Notes: a model not told the origin generated them from the sequence alone. Positions 1-8,768 are shown, numbered from the stretch's first letter. The stretch is 64,000 nucleotides of DNA from JACVRW01 sp963716215 (GCA_963716215.1 OY970298.1:2542001-2606000); one strand, 5' to 3'. Translations and numbers: made by a program.

Positions 1-435
1 CAACAGGATCGAGACGAAGTAGAACGCCCACCCGAACAGCGCGAGCCTGACCCTGCCGGACCAGGAGCCGACGGCGAAGACGCTCAGCAGGAGGATCATC
101 AGAGCCAGAAACGGGCGGAACGCCAGCGAGCCGCCCTGTGCCAGAAGCTCGGCCGAATCCTTGCCGGAGATCAACGCCAGCGGCTCGACATACCACTCCT
201 GCAGCTGATCGAGGAACGGCACGAGCGCCGCGGACAGGCCGACGAACAGCACCAGGAAGACCGGAGCCGCCCACACGGTTCGCGGCACCGCGAACGCCTC
301 GGGCACCGTGTCGGCTGACCACCAGTGGGGCCTCGCGAGCGCCTGCGGCGGCGGCACCGCCGGCGGCTGTGGGTGGTCGAAGGGCACCACTTCCACGGAG
401 CTCGCGGGGACCAACTCTTCGCGCGACTCGGTCAT
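1..435 (-). CDS. Membrane protein, N-terminal part only
   Basis: The first 145 codons of a leftward gene that runs off the window edge. I do not recognise the family. The N-terminus (about 55 residues) is hydrophilic and proline-rich. A membrane segment follows at about residues 56-75 (WAAPVFLVLFVGLSAALVPF), then a loop, and a second near residues 110-125 (FLALMILLLSVFAVGSW). The end of the visible part is again hydrophobic, so it is a multi-pass inner-membrane protein. Its ATG shares one base with the TGA stop of the Rieske-fusion gene upstream (TGATG), so the two are probably translated together and may work together. Confidence 0.7.
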   Translation of the reverse strand, partial: MTESREELVPASSVEVVPFDHPQPPAVPPPQALARPHWWSADTVPEAFAVPRTVWAAPVFLVLFVGLSAALVPFLDQLQEWYVEPLALISGKDSAELLAQGGSLAFRPFLALMILLLSVFAVGSWSGRVRLALFGWAFYFVSILL

Positions 436-1994
436 CAGTCCTCGTCCAGGCAAACGGCGTTGATGCTGCCCACGTTGTTCCGCGCCTCCCCGTCGTTCTC
501 CAGATCGAACTGCCATTGGTGGCGCGGACAGGTGAGGTAGCGCCCCTCTTCCACCCACCCGCGGCTCAGGTCGCCGCCCTGGTGCGGGCAGTAGCGGTTG
601 AGCGCGTAGCGCGTCCCGTCGGCTTCCACGACGATGCGCTCCTGGTTCGTCTCGATCGCCAGCAGCCGATCGCAGAACCAGTTCATGTCCTCCGCCTCGA
701 GCCGTAGGAAGCCCTGGACCACCGTGTGGTAGATGTCGGGCTCGCGGTTGAGGCGCATCCGGAACGTCAGCGAGAAGTCGTCCCACGTGATCTTGTTGTC
801 GAGGACTCGCGCCACCTCCCACGACGGAGCCGTGACCGAGTAGAAGTCGCCATCGCTGAGGCGGTCCACCAGCTCGACCTTGCGCGGCGGGAAGTCCACC
901 CGCAGCATCCGGTCCGGGAGATCGTCGAGGCGGAAGTAGAGGGGCGTCTCGACGCGGTCGTGCATGGTCAAGCCCTCCAGCTTCTCCTCGAGCACCAGCT
1001 TGACCCGTGCCAGCAGCTGCTCGCCGTCATCCCGCTGGCGGTACTGGCTGGCGCGCGCGGCGAAGAAAGGCTCGAAGGCACCCGCGTACTCGCGGATGTA
1101 GGTCTCCCAGTTCCCGTTGAGCCGCTCGGTGGCCTCGTACACGACCTCCCCGGTCTCCGCGTCGAGCGTGTCGCCGGGCATCATCTCCGGCCACCGCGTC
1201 TCGGCACGCGGCAGGCGCTTGTCCAGATACTCGATCAACTGGTCGGCGCGGGGGAAGATGTTGACGGGCTCGAAGTTCAGGTGCACGAGCTCCGGGTCGA
1301 GGAAGCACGGCGGACCCGCCGAGGGCAGGTAGACGCGCGGGCGCAGCGTCTTGATCGCCTGGGCTACGCCGTTGAACTTGGCGCGCACCTTCTTGCGGGC
1401 GATCTCCTCGTACTGCTCGCGCGGATAGTCGTAGCACGTGGGATGCCAGCCGGCCCCGGAGAACTGGCAGGCGAACACGTCCGGCTCGCCCTCGGCACGC
1501 GCTATGCCGGGGAGGGCGTCGACGATGCGGCAGTCGTTCAGGTTGAGAAAAGAGCGGCCCGCGGCCTTGACCAGGATCGCCGAATCGCGGTTCAGCTCCG
1601 AGTCGTCCAGATACAGCTTGATCGACCCCCCGGGAATCGGCACCGAATCGCCGTCGCCACACACGACCACGTCCTTGCAGCGGTAGTCCGCGAAGGCGGT
1701 TACCAGGTAGTTGCGCCGGAAGTCCGGGATCACGACGGTGAAGTCGCGGCTGCGCAGACTGTCGAGAAAGGCGAGGTCGAGGTGGTCCTTGTGCTCGTGA
1801 CTGATGTAGAGGTAGCGCTCGCGTTGAGCGTCGCCGAGCTTCTCCTCCACGACCGCGGCGAGATGGTGGTTGCGCGGTAGCTGAAACCACGCCGAGTCGA
1901 ACGCTCCGGTCGGAGACAGCCAGGGGTCCGTGATGACGATGGCCTCGGCCGTTTCTACGCAAAAGCCAGCATGACCGAGGAAGGTGATCTTCAT
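435..1994 (-). CDS. Metallo-beta-lactamase fold / Rieske [2Fe-2S] fusion protein
   Basis: 519 residues. The first 250 or so look like an UlaG-like metallo-beta-lactamase hydrolase domain: the metal motif HEHKDH is at residues 66-71, preceded by the strand motif FLGHAGF at the N-terminus. The last 60 or so are a Rieske ferredoxin domain with C469-x-H471 and C489-x2-H492 to hold a 2Fe-2S cluster. The same two folds occur in vertebrate-type CMP-N-acetylneuraminate hydroxylase, but there the Rieske domain comes first; here it is last. The substrate is unknown. No signal peptide is visible, so it is cytosolic. It is coupled to a membrane protein downstream and divergent from cysH. Confidence 0.8.
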   Translation of the reverse strand: MKITFLGHAGFCVETAEAIVITDPWLSPTGAFDSAWFQLPRNHHLAAVVEEKLGDAQRERYLYISHEHKDHLDLAFLDSLRSRDFTVVIPDFRRNYLVTAFADYRCKDVVVCGDGDSVPIPGGSIKLYLDDSELNRDSAILVKAAGRSFLNLNDCRIVDALPGIARAEGEPDVFACQFSGAGWHPTCYDYPREQYEEIARKKVRAKFNGVAQAIKTLRPRVYLPSAGPPCFLDPELVHLNFEPVNIFPRADQLIEYLDKRLPRAETRWPEMMPGDTLDAETGEVVYEATERLNGNWETYIREYAGAFEPFFAARASQYRQRDDGEQLLARVKLVLEEKLEGLTMHDRVETPLYFRLDDLPDRMLRVDFPPRKVELVDRLSDGDFYSVTAPSWEVARVLDNKITWDDFSLTFRMRLNREPDIYHTVVQGFLRLEAEDMNWFCDRLLAIETNQERIVVEADGTRYALNRYCPHQGGDLSRGWVEEGRYLTCPRHQWQFDLENDGEARNNVGSINAVCLDED

Positions 1995-2004
1995 GAACTG
2001 TCTT

Positions 2005-2043
2005 CGGTAACAGATTTACCTGTGAGTTGTCAACCGTTATGCT
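2005..2043. promoter_or_regulatory. Divergent promoter region, Rieske fusion / cysH
   Basis: Rightward: TTTACC at 2015-2020, 17 bases, then TATGCT at 2038-2043, only 9 bases before the cysH ATG. The cysH transcript is therefore likely leaderless or nearly so, and no Shine-Dalgarno is visible. Leftward: a perfect TTGACA reads from 2033 to 2028, but the matching -10 (TTACCG, 2010-2005) is poor. The two promoters would overlap. This is read by eye only. Confidence 0.4.
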
Positions 2044-2052
2044 CGCTCCCGG

Positions 2053-2664
2053 ATGGACGATCTGGAGCAACTTTCGTCCGATGAGGTGCTCGCTCACGCG
2101 GTGCGCGAGCATCATCCGCGGCTCCTGCTGGCGTGCTCGTTCCAGAAGGAGGAGACCGTCCTGATCGACATGCTCAGCGCGCTCGAGCCGCGGCTGCGCG
2201 TGTTCACGATCGACACGGGCGAGCTGTTTCCGGAGACCTACGAGCTGTGGCGGCGCGTGGAAGAGCGCTACCACCTGCACGTGGAGGTGGCCGACGCGTC
2301 CAGCATCGGGTCCAGGCCCTGGAGCGCGGAGCAATGCTGCAGCGCCTGCAAGGTCGCCGCACTGGGGTGCGCCCTCGCGGGGGCGGACGCCTGGCTGACC
2401 GGGCTGCGCCGTGAGCAGGCGCCAACGCGTGCCGGTGTGCCCAAGCGGACCAAGGACGCGCGCGGGCTGTGGAAGTACAACCCCCTCGCGGACTGGACCG
2501 AGGATGACGTCTGGCGCTACGTGTTCGAGCACGAGCTGCCCTACAACCGCCTCCACGACCGGGGTTACGCCTCGATCGGCTGCACACCGTGCACCCGACC
2601 CGGCAGCGGACGCGAAGGTCGCTGGGCGGGCCAGGCCAAGACCGAATGTGGCCTGCACGTATGA
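2053..2664 (+). CDS. cysH: APS reductase (assimilatory, iron-sulfur type)
   Basis: 203 residues, usual length for bacterial CysH. Reduces adenylyl sulfate to sulfite with thioredoxin in sulfate assimilation. The PP-loop-like segment SFQKEETVL is at 29-37. The cysteine pairs C95-C96 and C177-x2-C180 bind the 4Fe-4S cluster that marks APS (rather than PAPS) reductases. The catalytic cysteine C199 lies in the C-terminal ECGLH motif (198-202), so the protein is complete. The cluster segment reads CCSACK instead of the common CCxxRK. No other sulfate-assimilation gene is adjacent; the sulfur genes for cystathionine are 44 kb away. Confidence 0.93.
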   Translation: MDDLEQLSSDEVLAHAVREHHPRLLLACSFQKEETVLIDMLSALEPRLRVFTIDTGELFPETYELWRRVEERYHLHVEVADASSIGSRPWSAEQCCSACKVAALGCALAGADAWLTGLRREQAPTRAGVPKRTKDARGLWKYNPLADWTEDDVWRYVFEHELPYNRLHDRGYASIGCTPCTRPGSGREGRWAGQAKTECGLHV

Positions 2665-2688
2665 CGCCGGGCGCGGGACCCGCCGCCG

Positions 2689-3228
2689 TCAGGACTGGTT
2701 GAAGAAGCCCTTCTCGATCAGCCGGGCGCGTTCCTCGGCGGACACCTCGACGTTGCGAGGGGTCAGGAGGAAGACCTTGTCGGCGATGCGCTGCATGCCG
2801 CCGTCGAGCGCGTAGGTGAGGCCGGAGGCGAAGTCGATCAAGCGCTTGGAGAGGTCGGTGTCGGTGCCCTGGAGGTTCAGGATCACCGGGATCGCGTCCT
2901 TGAACTGGTCCGCGATCTGCTGGGCGTCGTTGAAGCTCTTCGGGATTACGAGGTGCACCTGGATGTCCCCCCCGTTTCCACGGCCGTTGGGCGCGACCGG
3001 ACGCAGCACGCGCGTCTCGCGCCCGGGGCCGCGCGGCTCGTCGGCGAAGATGTCGTCGATCTCGTCCCGGCGCCGCCGCTGGAGGCGCCGCACGTTCGGC
3101 CGGTCGCGGTAGCGGTCCTCGAGCTCCGCCTCGGGCTCGGGCTCGCGAACCGCCTCATAGCGCGGGTCTTCTTCCTCGGCGAGGCCGAAGTAGACCAGCG
3201 TGCGATGCCATGTGTCGCGGAGCGCCAT
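2689..3228 (-). CDS. sepF: Cell division protein SepF
   Basis: 179 residues. SepF binds FtsZ and membrane and helps anchor the Z-ring; it does the FtsA-like job in actinobacteria. The C-terminal half (about 85-175) is the conserved SepF fold, with VHLVIPKSFNDAQQIADQFK followed by VILNLQGTD and the helix DLSKRLIDFASGLTYALDGG. The start MALRDTWHRTLVYFGLAEEE is the usual membrane-binding helix. The middle is charged and variable. An AAAGG-like Shine-Dalgarno lies about 9 bases before the ATG. It is not beside ftsZ here; its closest leftward neighbours upstream are yggS and pgeF, which accompany sepF in many Gram-positive genomes. Confidence 0.93.
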   Translation of the reverse strand: MALRDTWHRTLVYFGLAEEEDPRYEAVREPEPEAELEDRYRDRPNVRRLQRRRRDEIDDIFADEPRGPGRETRVLRPVAPNGRGNGGDIQVHLVIPKSFNDAQQIADQFKDAIPVILNLQGTDTDLSKRLIDFASGLTYALDGGMQRIADKVFLLTPRNVEVSAEERARLIEKGFFNQS

Positions 3229-3323
3229 CCTGCGTGCCTTTTCGCGCGTAAGCGGGAAACTCCTTCGCCCGCAAGAGCCCGGCGCAGCCGGGTCTCGCGG
3301 GTCATCGTCACAGTGTAGGACCC

Positions 3324-4175
3324 GTGGAACCCGAATCTTTCCAGGTGCTGCGCCAGCTGCCGGGCGCCGGCAGCGTCGTGCTGGACGGCGAGAGCGCCGG
3401 CGCGGGCCCGCCGATCGTGCTGCTGCACGGCCTGTCGGCTACGCGCCGCAGCGTGGTGCACGGGTCCCGGCAGCTGCAGCGCCGCGGCTGGCGTGTGATC
3501 GCCTACGACGCCCGCGGCCACGGCGCGTCCTCCGCGGCGCCCGGCTACGAGTACGCCGACCTCGTCGACGACCTGCGCGCGGTGCTGGATCACCTCGAGC
3601 TGGAGCGGGTGGCGCTGGTGGGCAGCTCGATGGGCGCCGCGACCGCCATGGCGTTCGCGCTCGAGTCGCCCGAGCGCGTGGCCGCCTTGGTGCAGATCAC
3701 GCCCGCCTACGACGGCGGCGGGCGCACCGGCGAGGTCGAGCGCGGCGACTGGGAGCGGATGGCCTCCGAGCTCGAGCGGGGCGGCGTGGACGCGTTCGTC
3801 GACGTGGCCGCCCCGGCGGGCGCGGGCGAGGGCTGGCGCAAGATCGCCCGCGAGGCCGTCAGGCAGCGCATGGAGCGCCACGAGCACCCCGAGGAGATCG
3901 CACGGGCTCTGCGCCAGGTGCCGCGTTCGGCCGCCTGGGACGGCCTGGAGGCGCTGGAGCGGCTCGAGGTGCCGGTCCTCGTGGTGGGCTCCCGCGACGA
4001 GATGGACCATCTGCATCCGTTCGCGATCGCCGCCGAGTACGCCGGGCGCCTGCCCGATGCGGAGCTGGTGGTCGAGGAGGAGGGCAAGTCGCCGCTGGCC
4101 TGGCAGGGCGCCAGGCTGTCGACGGCGATCGGGGACTTCCTGGAGCGGGTGGGCTACCCGCCCGCGCCCTCGTAG
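3324..4175 (+). CDS. Alpha/beta hydrolase fold protein, catalytic His apparently replaced
   Basis: 283 residues with a GTG start. It has the usual elements: oxyanion segment LLHGLSA (33-39), YDARGHGAS (61-69), nucleophile elbow GSSMG with Ser102, and an acid region VVGSRDEMDHLHP near residue 225. The place where the family has GHSP or similar after the last strand reads EEEGKSP, so Lys255 sits where the catalytic His would be. It may be inactive as a hydrolase, or use His229/His231 nearby. The substrate cannot be named. It converges on yggS, and the two overlap by 22 bases at their 3' ends. Confidence 0.8.
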   Translation: MEPESFQVLRQLPGAGSVVLDGESAGAGPPIVLLHGLSATRRSVVHGSRQLQRRGWRVIAYDARGHGASSAAPGYEYADLVDDLRAVLDHLELERVALVGSSMGAATAMAFALESPERVAALVQITPAYDGGGRTGEVERGDWERMASELERGGVDAFVDVAAPAGAGEGWRKIAREAVRQRMERHEHPEEIARALRQVPRSAAWDGLEALERLEVPVLVVGSRDEMDHLHPFAIAAEYAGRLPDAELVVEEEGKSPLAWQGARLSTAIGDFLERVGYPPAPS

Positions 4176-4756
4176 AGCACGTTCCCGAGCCGCACGATCG
4201 TCGCCCCCTCCTCGGCGGCCACCACGTAGTCCTGCGACGTACCCATCGAGAGCCGCTCGAGGCCGTGCTCGGCCGCCAGCTCGGCCAGGCGGGCGAAGTG
4301 GGGGCGGTTGACCTCGGGGTACTCGGTGAACGGCGGCATCGTCATCAGACCGGTCACCGGGCACGGGCAGCGCTCGATGTACGCGCCCACCTCCGACGGG
4401 TCCACGCCCTGCTTCGACTCCTCGCCGGCGACGTCCACCTGGATCAGCACCTCTCGCGCCGGATTGGCCTCCAGGCGTCGCAGCGCCGACTCGGACGCGA
4501 TCGAATGGATCAGCCGCACGTTGGGGACGATCTCCTTGAGCTTGCGGCTCTGCAGCGCGCCGATGAAGTCCCAGGTGAACAGGTCGCGGTGCCGCTCCTG
4601 CTTGGCGATCAGATCCTGCGCGCGGTTCTCCCCCACCAGCTGGATGCCGGCCTCGGCCAGCGCCGGCAGGTCGTCCGCGTCGACGTACTTGATCGCCGCC
4701 AGGATCTCGATCTCGGAGCCGATGCGCTCGCGCACGCGCTCCAAGTTCTCCCTCAC
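4154..4756 (-). CDS. yggS: PLP homeostasis protein (YggS/PROSC family)
   Basis: 200 residues, slightly shorter than the usual 220-230. A PLP-binding TIM-barrel protein that buffers vitamin B6. The cofactor lysine lies in AAIKYVDADDL near the start; further family motifs are GENRAQD, WDFIGALQSRK and LSMGTSQDY. The start was set at GTG 4756 because it overlaps the pgeF stop by four bases (GTGA) and begins right at the first conserved helix. Last gene of the long his leftward run. Pairing with pgeF and proximity to sepF is the common Gram-positive arrangement. Confidence 0.92.
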   Translation of the reverse strand: MRENLERVRERIGSEIEILAAIKYVDADDLPALAEAGIQLVGENRAQDLIAKQERHRDLFTWDFIGALQSRKLKEIVPNVRLIHSIASESALRRLEANPAREVLIQVDVAGEESKQGVDPSEVGAYIERCPCPVTGLMTMPPFTEYPEVNRPHFARLAELAAEHGLERLSMGTSQDYVVAAEEGATIVRLGNVLYEGAGG

Positions 4757-5469
4757 CCGTTCAGCACGCACAGCCCCGCCTGCCTTCCGGTTATGCCTCG
4801 GTCGCGTCGATGCGAGAAGTACAGATCGGCCTCGCAGCTCGTGCAGCGGTCGAGGTGCGCCACCTCGCTCACCCCCGCCTCCGCGAGCCTGGCGTCGATC
4901 ACGCGGCGCAGGTCGAGCATGCGGCCATCGACCGCCCCGTCCACGTCGGCGAACCGCTCGGCCACCTCGGGTCCGACCTCGTAGCAGCAGCCTCCGATCC
5001 CGGGCCCGACGGCGGCGGAGGGCGGCGTCGCGAACGTCGCGACGGCCCGCTCGAGGATCCCGCCCGCCAATGGCCGCCAGCCGCAGTGCAGCATCGCCGC
5101 CTGCTCTCCGTTCGAGAGCGCGACCGGGTAGCAGTCGGCCACCAGCACCAGCAGGGCGAGCTGCGTCTGGGTGGTCAGGTGACCGTCCACGCGCGGCAGC
5201 TCCTTGCCGCCCGGGTCCGCGAACGCGCGCTCGGGGTCGGGGCCGCTCCACTCGCGCAGGTCGGTGCCGTGCACCTGCCAGCCCATCGCAACGCGCTCGG
5301 GGTCGAGCTCCCCCGCACGAGCCGCGCGGGCGCGGTTCTCCGCGATGTGGGCGGGCTCGTCGTCCGTCAGCAGGCCCAGGTTCAGGGAGCGGTAGGGGCC
5401 TTCGCTGACGCCGCCCTCGCGCGTCGTGAAGAGAGCGCGCGCCCCCGGAAGCTCGAGCGTGTCGATCAC
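4753..5469 (-). CDS. pgeF: Purine nucleoside phosphorylase/deaminase, laccase-domain (YfiH/PgeF family)
   Basis: 238 residues. Members were once called polyphenol oxidases; characterised ones act on purine nucleosides or hydrolyse a mis-edited peptidoglycan precursor. Conserved motifs are FTTREGGVS at 15-23, WQVHG, the metal-binding ADCYPV, HCGWRPLAGG, and the C-terminal CTSCEADLYFSHRRD. Start GTG at 5469 makes a GTGA overlap with the cca stop; the stop makes a GTGA overlap with yggS. Complete and ordinary for the family. Confidence 0.88.
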   Translation of the reverse strand: MIDTLELPGARALFTTREGGVSEGPYRSLNLGLLTDDEPAHIAENRARAARAGELDPERVAMGWQVHGTDLREWSGPDPERAFADPGGKELPRVDGHLTTQTQLALLVLVADCYPVALSNGEQAAMLHCGWRPLAGGILERAVATFATPPSAAVGPGIGGCCYEVGPEVAERFADVDGAVDGRMLDLRRVIDARLAEAGVSEVAHLDRCTSCEADLYFSHRRDRGITGRQAGLCVLNG

Positions 5470-6677
5470 CGCGCTACCTCCAGGGCTGTGCGCAGCTCGT
5501 CGTCACGCCCGGCCACGAGCCCATCGAGCTTGCGCCGCAGGGTCTCCTCCAAGGCACGGCCGATCGCGGGACCCTCCGGGACGCCGGCCGCCAGCAGGTC
5601 GTCGCCGCCGATCTCGAGGCGCACCGCATTCAGCTCCGTGACCCACCGCAGGATCGGCTCTGACGGGGCGCCCAGCGCCAGCGCCAGGGCCAGCGCCTCC
5701 GGCGGCTCCCCCCCGAGCAGGTCGCGCAGCTCCGACGGTATGCGCTCGCGCTCGCGCAGCTCGCGCACCAGGTCCGGCGCCCCCAGGGCCGCGCGCGCCA
5801 CCGCGTCCCGCTGGGCGGCCTCGAGCTGCAGGTTCTCGAGCCAGTCGTCGAGCCCGGCGGGCGCGCTTGCGCACAACGCCGCCAGAGCCGCCAGGGCACG
5901 GTCGGCGCCGATCGCCGTCGCGCCGAGCGAGGCCGACGCAACCAGCTCGGGGTCTGGATCGAGCTCCGGGTCCAGCGCGCGAGCCAGCCCGAGGTCGCGC
6001 ATGCGCTCCACGGCGGCGGGCGCCTCGTGCTCGGCGAGCATGTCCATCAGCTCGTCCCGTACCCGCGCTCCCGAGACCGTCGACATGGCGTCCTCGGCCA
6101 CTGCCGTCCTGGCGTCGCGCTCCGTGGCCTGGTCCATGCGGAAGCCGAGCCGCGTCTCGTACCGGACCGCCCGCAGCAGGCGGGTGGGATCGTCGAGGAA
6201 GGAGCCGTGGTGGAGGGTGCGCACCACGCTGGCCTCGAGGTCGGCGCGGCCGCCGTGCGGGTCGTAGAGGTGGCCCAGATCGTCGCCGGCCAGCGCGACC
6301 GCCATCGCGTTGACGGTGAAGTCGCGGCGGCGCAGGTCGTCCGCCAGGGTCGCCGCGGCCACCGTCGGCAGCGCGCCCGGTTCGGCGTAGGTCTCGGTGC
6401 GGGTGGTCGCGAGGTCGAAGCTGAGGTCCCGGGCGCGCACCGTCGCGGTGCCGAAGCGCTCGTGCTCGCGTGCCGTCCCGTCGAGACGCTCGGCGAGCGC
6501 CCGGGCGACGGACCGTGCGTCGCCCTCCACCGCGAGGTCCAGGTCCACGGCGGCCGCGCCGCGCAGCAGGTCGCGCACCGCGCCGCCCACGAGGTAGGCC
6601 GGCGGCAGGCCCGCGAGCGCGGGCACCAGCCGCTCCATGCCGGGCAAGCGCCGGACGCGCTCGCGCAGCTCCGTCAC
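5466..6677 (-). CDS. cca: tRNA nucleotidyltransferase / poly(A) polymerase family (CCA-adding type)
   Basis: 403 residues. Class II nucleotidyltransferase that adds or repairs the 3' CCA of tRNAs. Motifs: LVGGAVRDLLRG, the metal-binding pair in VDLDLAVEG, and RRDFTVNAMAVAL, then the neck and all-helical C-terminal region. The start is GTG 6677, overlapping the hisF stop as GTGA; longer readings would run into hisF. No HD domain is visible. It sits inside the his operon, which is not a functional link I can explain; it may be there only for shared expression. Confidence 0.87.
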   Translation of the reverse strand: MTELRERVRRLPGMERLVPALAGLPPAYLVGGAVRDLLRGAAAVDLDLAVEGDARSVARALAERLDGTAREHERFGTATVRARDLSFDLATTRTETYAEPGALPTVAAATLADDLRRRDFTVNAMAVALAGDDLGHLYDPHGGRADLEASVVRTLHHGSFLDDPTRLLRAVRYETRLGFRMDQATERDARTAVAEDAMSTVSGARVRDELMDMLAEHEAPAAVERMRDLGLARALDPELDPDPELVASASLGATAIGADRALAALAALCASAPAGLDDWLENLQLEAAQRDAVARAALGAPDLVRELRERERIPSELRDLLGGEPPEALALALALGAPSEPILRWVTELNAVRLEIGGDDLLAAGVPEGPAIGRALEETLRRKLDGLVAGRDDELRTALEVAR

Positions 6678-7432
6678 AGCCGCACCGGGATGCCCGCCGC
6701 CCGCATGCGCTCCTTCGCCTCGCCCACCGTGTGCGTCCCGTAGTGGAAGATCGAGGCGCACAGCACGGCGTCGGCGCCGCCCTTGCTGACCGCGTCCACG
6801 AGATGGTCCAGCGAGCCGGCGCCGCCGCTGGCGATCACCGGCACGTCGACGGCGTCGGCCACCGCCCGCGTCAGCTCCAGCTCGTAGCCGTCCTCGGTGC
6901 CGTCGCGATCCATGCTGGTCAGCAGGATCTCCCCCGCCCCCCGCTCGACCCCCTCGCGCGCCCACTCCACGGCGTCGCGCCCAACGGCGCGGCGGCCGCC
7001 CTCGACGTACACACCGTAGGCGCCGTCTGGCCCCCGCCGCGCGTCGATCGCCAGCACCACGCACTGGGCGCCGAAGGTCGCGGCCAGCTCCGCCAGCAGC
7101 TCCGGCCGCGCCACCGCGGCGGAGTTGGCCGACACCTTGTCGGCGCCAGCGTCGAGCACCGCCTGAGCGTCCTCGGCCGAGCGCACGCCGCCGCCGATCG
7201 TGAAAGGGATGAACACGTCGTCGGCGCACCGGCGGGCCAGCTGCGCGGCGGTCTCGCGCCGCTCGTGGGAGGCGGTGATGTCGAGGAACACGATCTCGTC
7301 CGCCCCCTCGTCCTGGTAGCGCACGGCCAGCTCCACCGGATCGCCGGCGTCGCGCAGGTTCAGGAACTCCACGCCCTTGACCACGCGGCCCTTGTCCACG
7401 TCAAGGCACGGGATCACCCGGCGCAGCAGCAT
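6674..7432 (-). CDS. hisF: Imidazole glycerol phosphate synthase, cyclase subunit
   Basis: 252 residues, standard length. With HisH it turns PRFAR plus ammonia into imidazole glycerol phosphate and AICAR. A (beta/alpha)8 barrel with catalytic Asp11 in IPCLDVDKG and the second catalytic Asp in VLAIDARRG; phosphate loops TIGGGVRS and ASGGAGS are present. Starts one base inside the hisA stop and ends in a GTGA overlap with cca. Fifth step of histidine synthesis in a complete local run hisZGDBHAF. Confidence 0.97.
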   Translation of the reverse strand: MLLRRVIPCLDVDKGRVVKGVEFLNLRDAGDPVELAVRYQDEGADEIVFLDITASHERRETAAQLARRCADDVFIPFTIGGGVRSAEDAQAVLDAGADKVSANSAAVARPELLAELAATFGAQCVVLAIDARRGPDGAYGVYVEGGRRAVGRDAVEWAREGVERGAGEILLTSMDRDGTEDGYELELTRAVADAVDVPVIASGGAGSLDHLVDAVSKGGADAVLCASIFHYGTHTVGEAKERMRAAGIPVRL

Positions 7433-8157
7433 CAGCCCTCCAGCGCGGCCTGGCCCTCGGGCACCCCGAAGCGGCCCTCGTAGAGCGCCTTGCCGGAGAT
7501 CACCCCCGCCAGGTTGACCAGGCGCAGGTCGCGCAGCGCCTCCAGGTCGGCGATCGAGCCGATCCCGCCCGAATAGAGGAAGCGGCCGCGCACGGCCTCC
7601 GCCACGCGCCGGATCTCGTCGAGGTCCGGGCCCTCGAGCATCCCGTCGCGGTCGACGTTCGTGTACGCGAAGCGCGTGACGCCCCGCTGCTGCATCAGGC
7701 GGATCGCGTCCTCACCGCGCATCTGTGTCTCGCGCGTCCACCCGGCGACCGACACCATCCCTCCGCGCACGTCCACGCCCACGAGGATGCGCGACGTGAA
7801 CGCGGCCAGCGCCTCGTCCAGCAGCTCCGGGTCCGTGAACGCGGCGGTGCCGAGCACCACGCGCGCCACCCCGGCCTTCAGCACGCGGCGGATCGAGGCG
7901 ATCGAGCGCAGGCCGCCGCCCAGCTCGACGGGCACCGGCAGCTCGCTGGTGATGCGCTCCACGTGGTGGATGTTGACCGGCTCGCCCTCGCGCGCCCCGT
8001 CGAGGTCCACGAGATGCAGGAAGCGCGCTCCGGCGTCGACGAACGAGCGGGCGGCCTCGAGCGGGTCGTCCGCGTAGATCGTCTCGTCGTCGAAGTTGCC
8101 CTGGCGCAGCCGAACGGCCTTGCCGTCGCGGATGTCCACCGCCGGCAGCAGGATCAT
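7432..8157 (-). CDS. hisA: ProFAR isomerase
   Basis: 241 residues. Isomerises phosphoribosylformimino-AICAR-P in histidine synthesis. The barrel has Asp8 (LPAVDIRDGK) and a second conserved Asp in LVGVDVRGG; phosphate-binding GGGLRS and YSGGIGS are intact. In some actinobacteria this enzyme (PriA) also does the TrpF reaction; the sequence alone does not settle that, and no trpF is in the window. The ATG was chosen because it overlaps the hisH stop as ATGA. Confidence 0.96.
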   Translation of the reverse strand: MILLPAVDIRDGKAVRLRQGNFDDETIYADDPLEAARSFVDAGARFLHLVDLDGAREGEPVNIHHVERITSELPVPVELGGGLRSIASIRRVLKAGVARVVLGTAAFTDPELLDEALAAFTSRILVGVDVRGGMVSVAGWTRETQMRGEDAIRLMQQRGVTRFAYTNVDRDGMLEGPDLDEIRRVAEAVRGRFLYSGGIGSIADLEALRDLRLVNLAGVISGKALYEGRFGVPEGQAALEG

Positions 8158-8768
8158 GGGCGCGCCGAGCCCACGAAGTTCGCGAGCAGGCGCAGCCCGT
8201 CCGGCCCCGACTTCTCCGGGTGCGACTGCAGCCCGTAAACGGGCGGGCGCTCGACCACGCTCACGAACTCGCTCCCGTAGTCGGCGGTGCCGAGCACGTC
8301 CTCGGCCCGCGCCGGCCGCGGCGCGAACGAGTTGGCGTGGTAGAACGCGCAGGGGTCGGGCAGCCCCTCGTTGAGGATGCTCGCGCGTCGCCACGCGACC
8401 GGGTTCCAGCCGATCTGAGGGACCTTTAGGCCCGGCGCGTCGAGCGCCTCGACGGGGCCCTCGAGGAGCCCGATCCCCTCGGCGCCGCCGAGCTCGGTGG
8501 TGGACTCGAACAGCAGCTGCATGCCCATGCAGAGGCCGATCACCGGCACGCCGGCGTCCACGCGCTCGCGCAGCAGCTCGTCCAGGCCCAGCTTGCGCAC
8601 GTGCTCCATCGCCTTCGGCATGGCGCCCACCCCGGGCAGCACGACCGCATCGGCGTCGCGCACGCGGGCGTGGTCCGCGGTCAGCTCCGGCTGGGCGCCC
8701 ACGTGCTCGAGTGCCTTATAGACCGAGCGCAGGTTGCCCATGCCGTAGTCGAGGATGGCGATATTCAC
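8154..8768 (-). CDS. hisH: Imidazole glycerol phosphate synthase, glutaminase subunit
   Basis: 204 residues. Class I glutamine amidotransferase that feeds ammonia to HisF. Nucleophile Cys80 is in VIGLCMGMQLLF; His183 and Glu185 in LQSHPEKSG complete the triad. The start is GTG at 8768 in a GTGA overlap with the hisB stop, and the first residues (NIAILDYGMGN) are the normal family start. Confidence 0.96.
   Translation of the reverse strand: MNIAILDYGMGNLRSVYKALEHVGAQPELTADHARVRDADAVVLPGVGAMPKAMEHVRKLGLDELLRERVDAGVPVIGLCMGMQLLFESTTELGGAEGIGLLEGPVEALDAPGLKVPQIGWNPVAWRRASILNEGLPDPCAFYHANSFAPRPARAEDVLGTADYGSEFVSVVERPPVYGLQSHPEKSGPDGLRLLANFVGSARP

Noticed and set aside
726..1880. Long rightward frame opposite the MBL/Rieske gene
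   Set aside because: Mirror of a real gene in GC-rich DNA; no domain, skewed Arg/Val/Ala composition.
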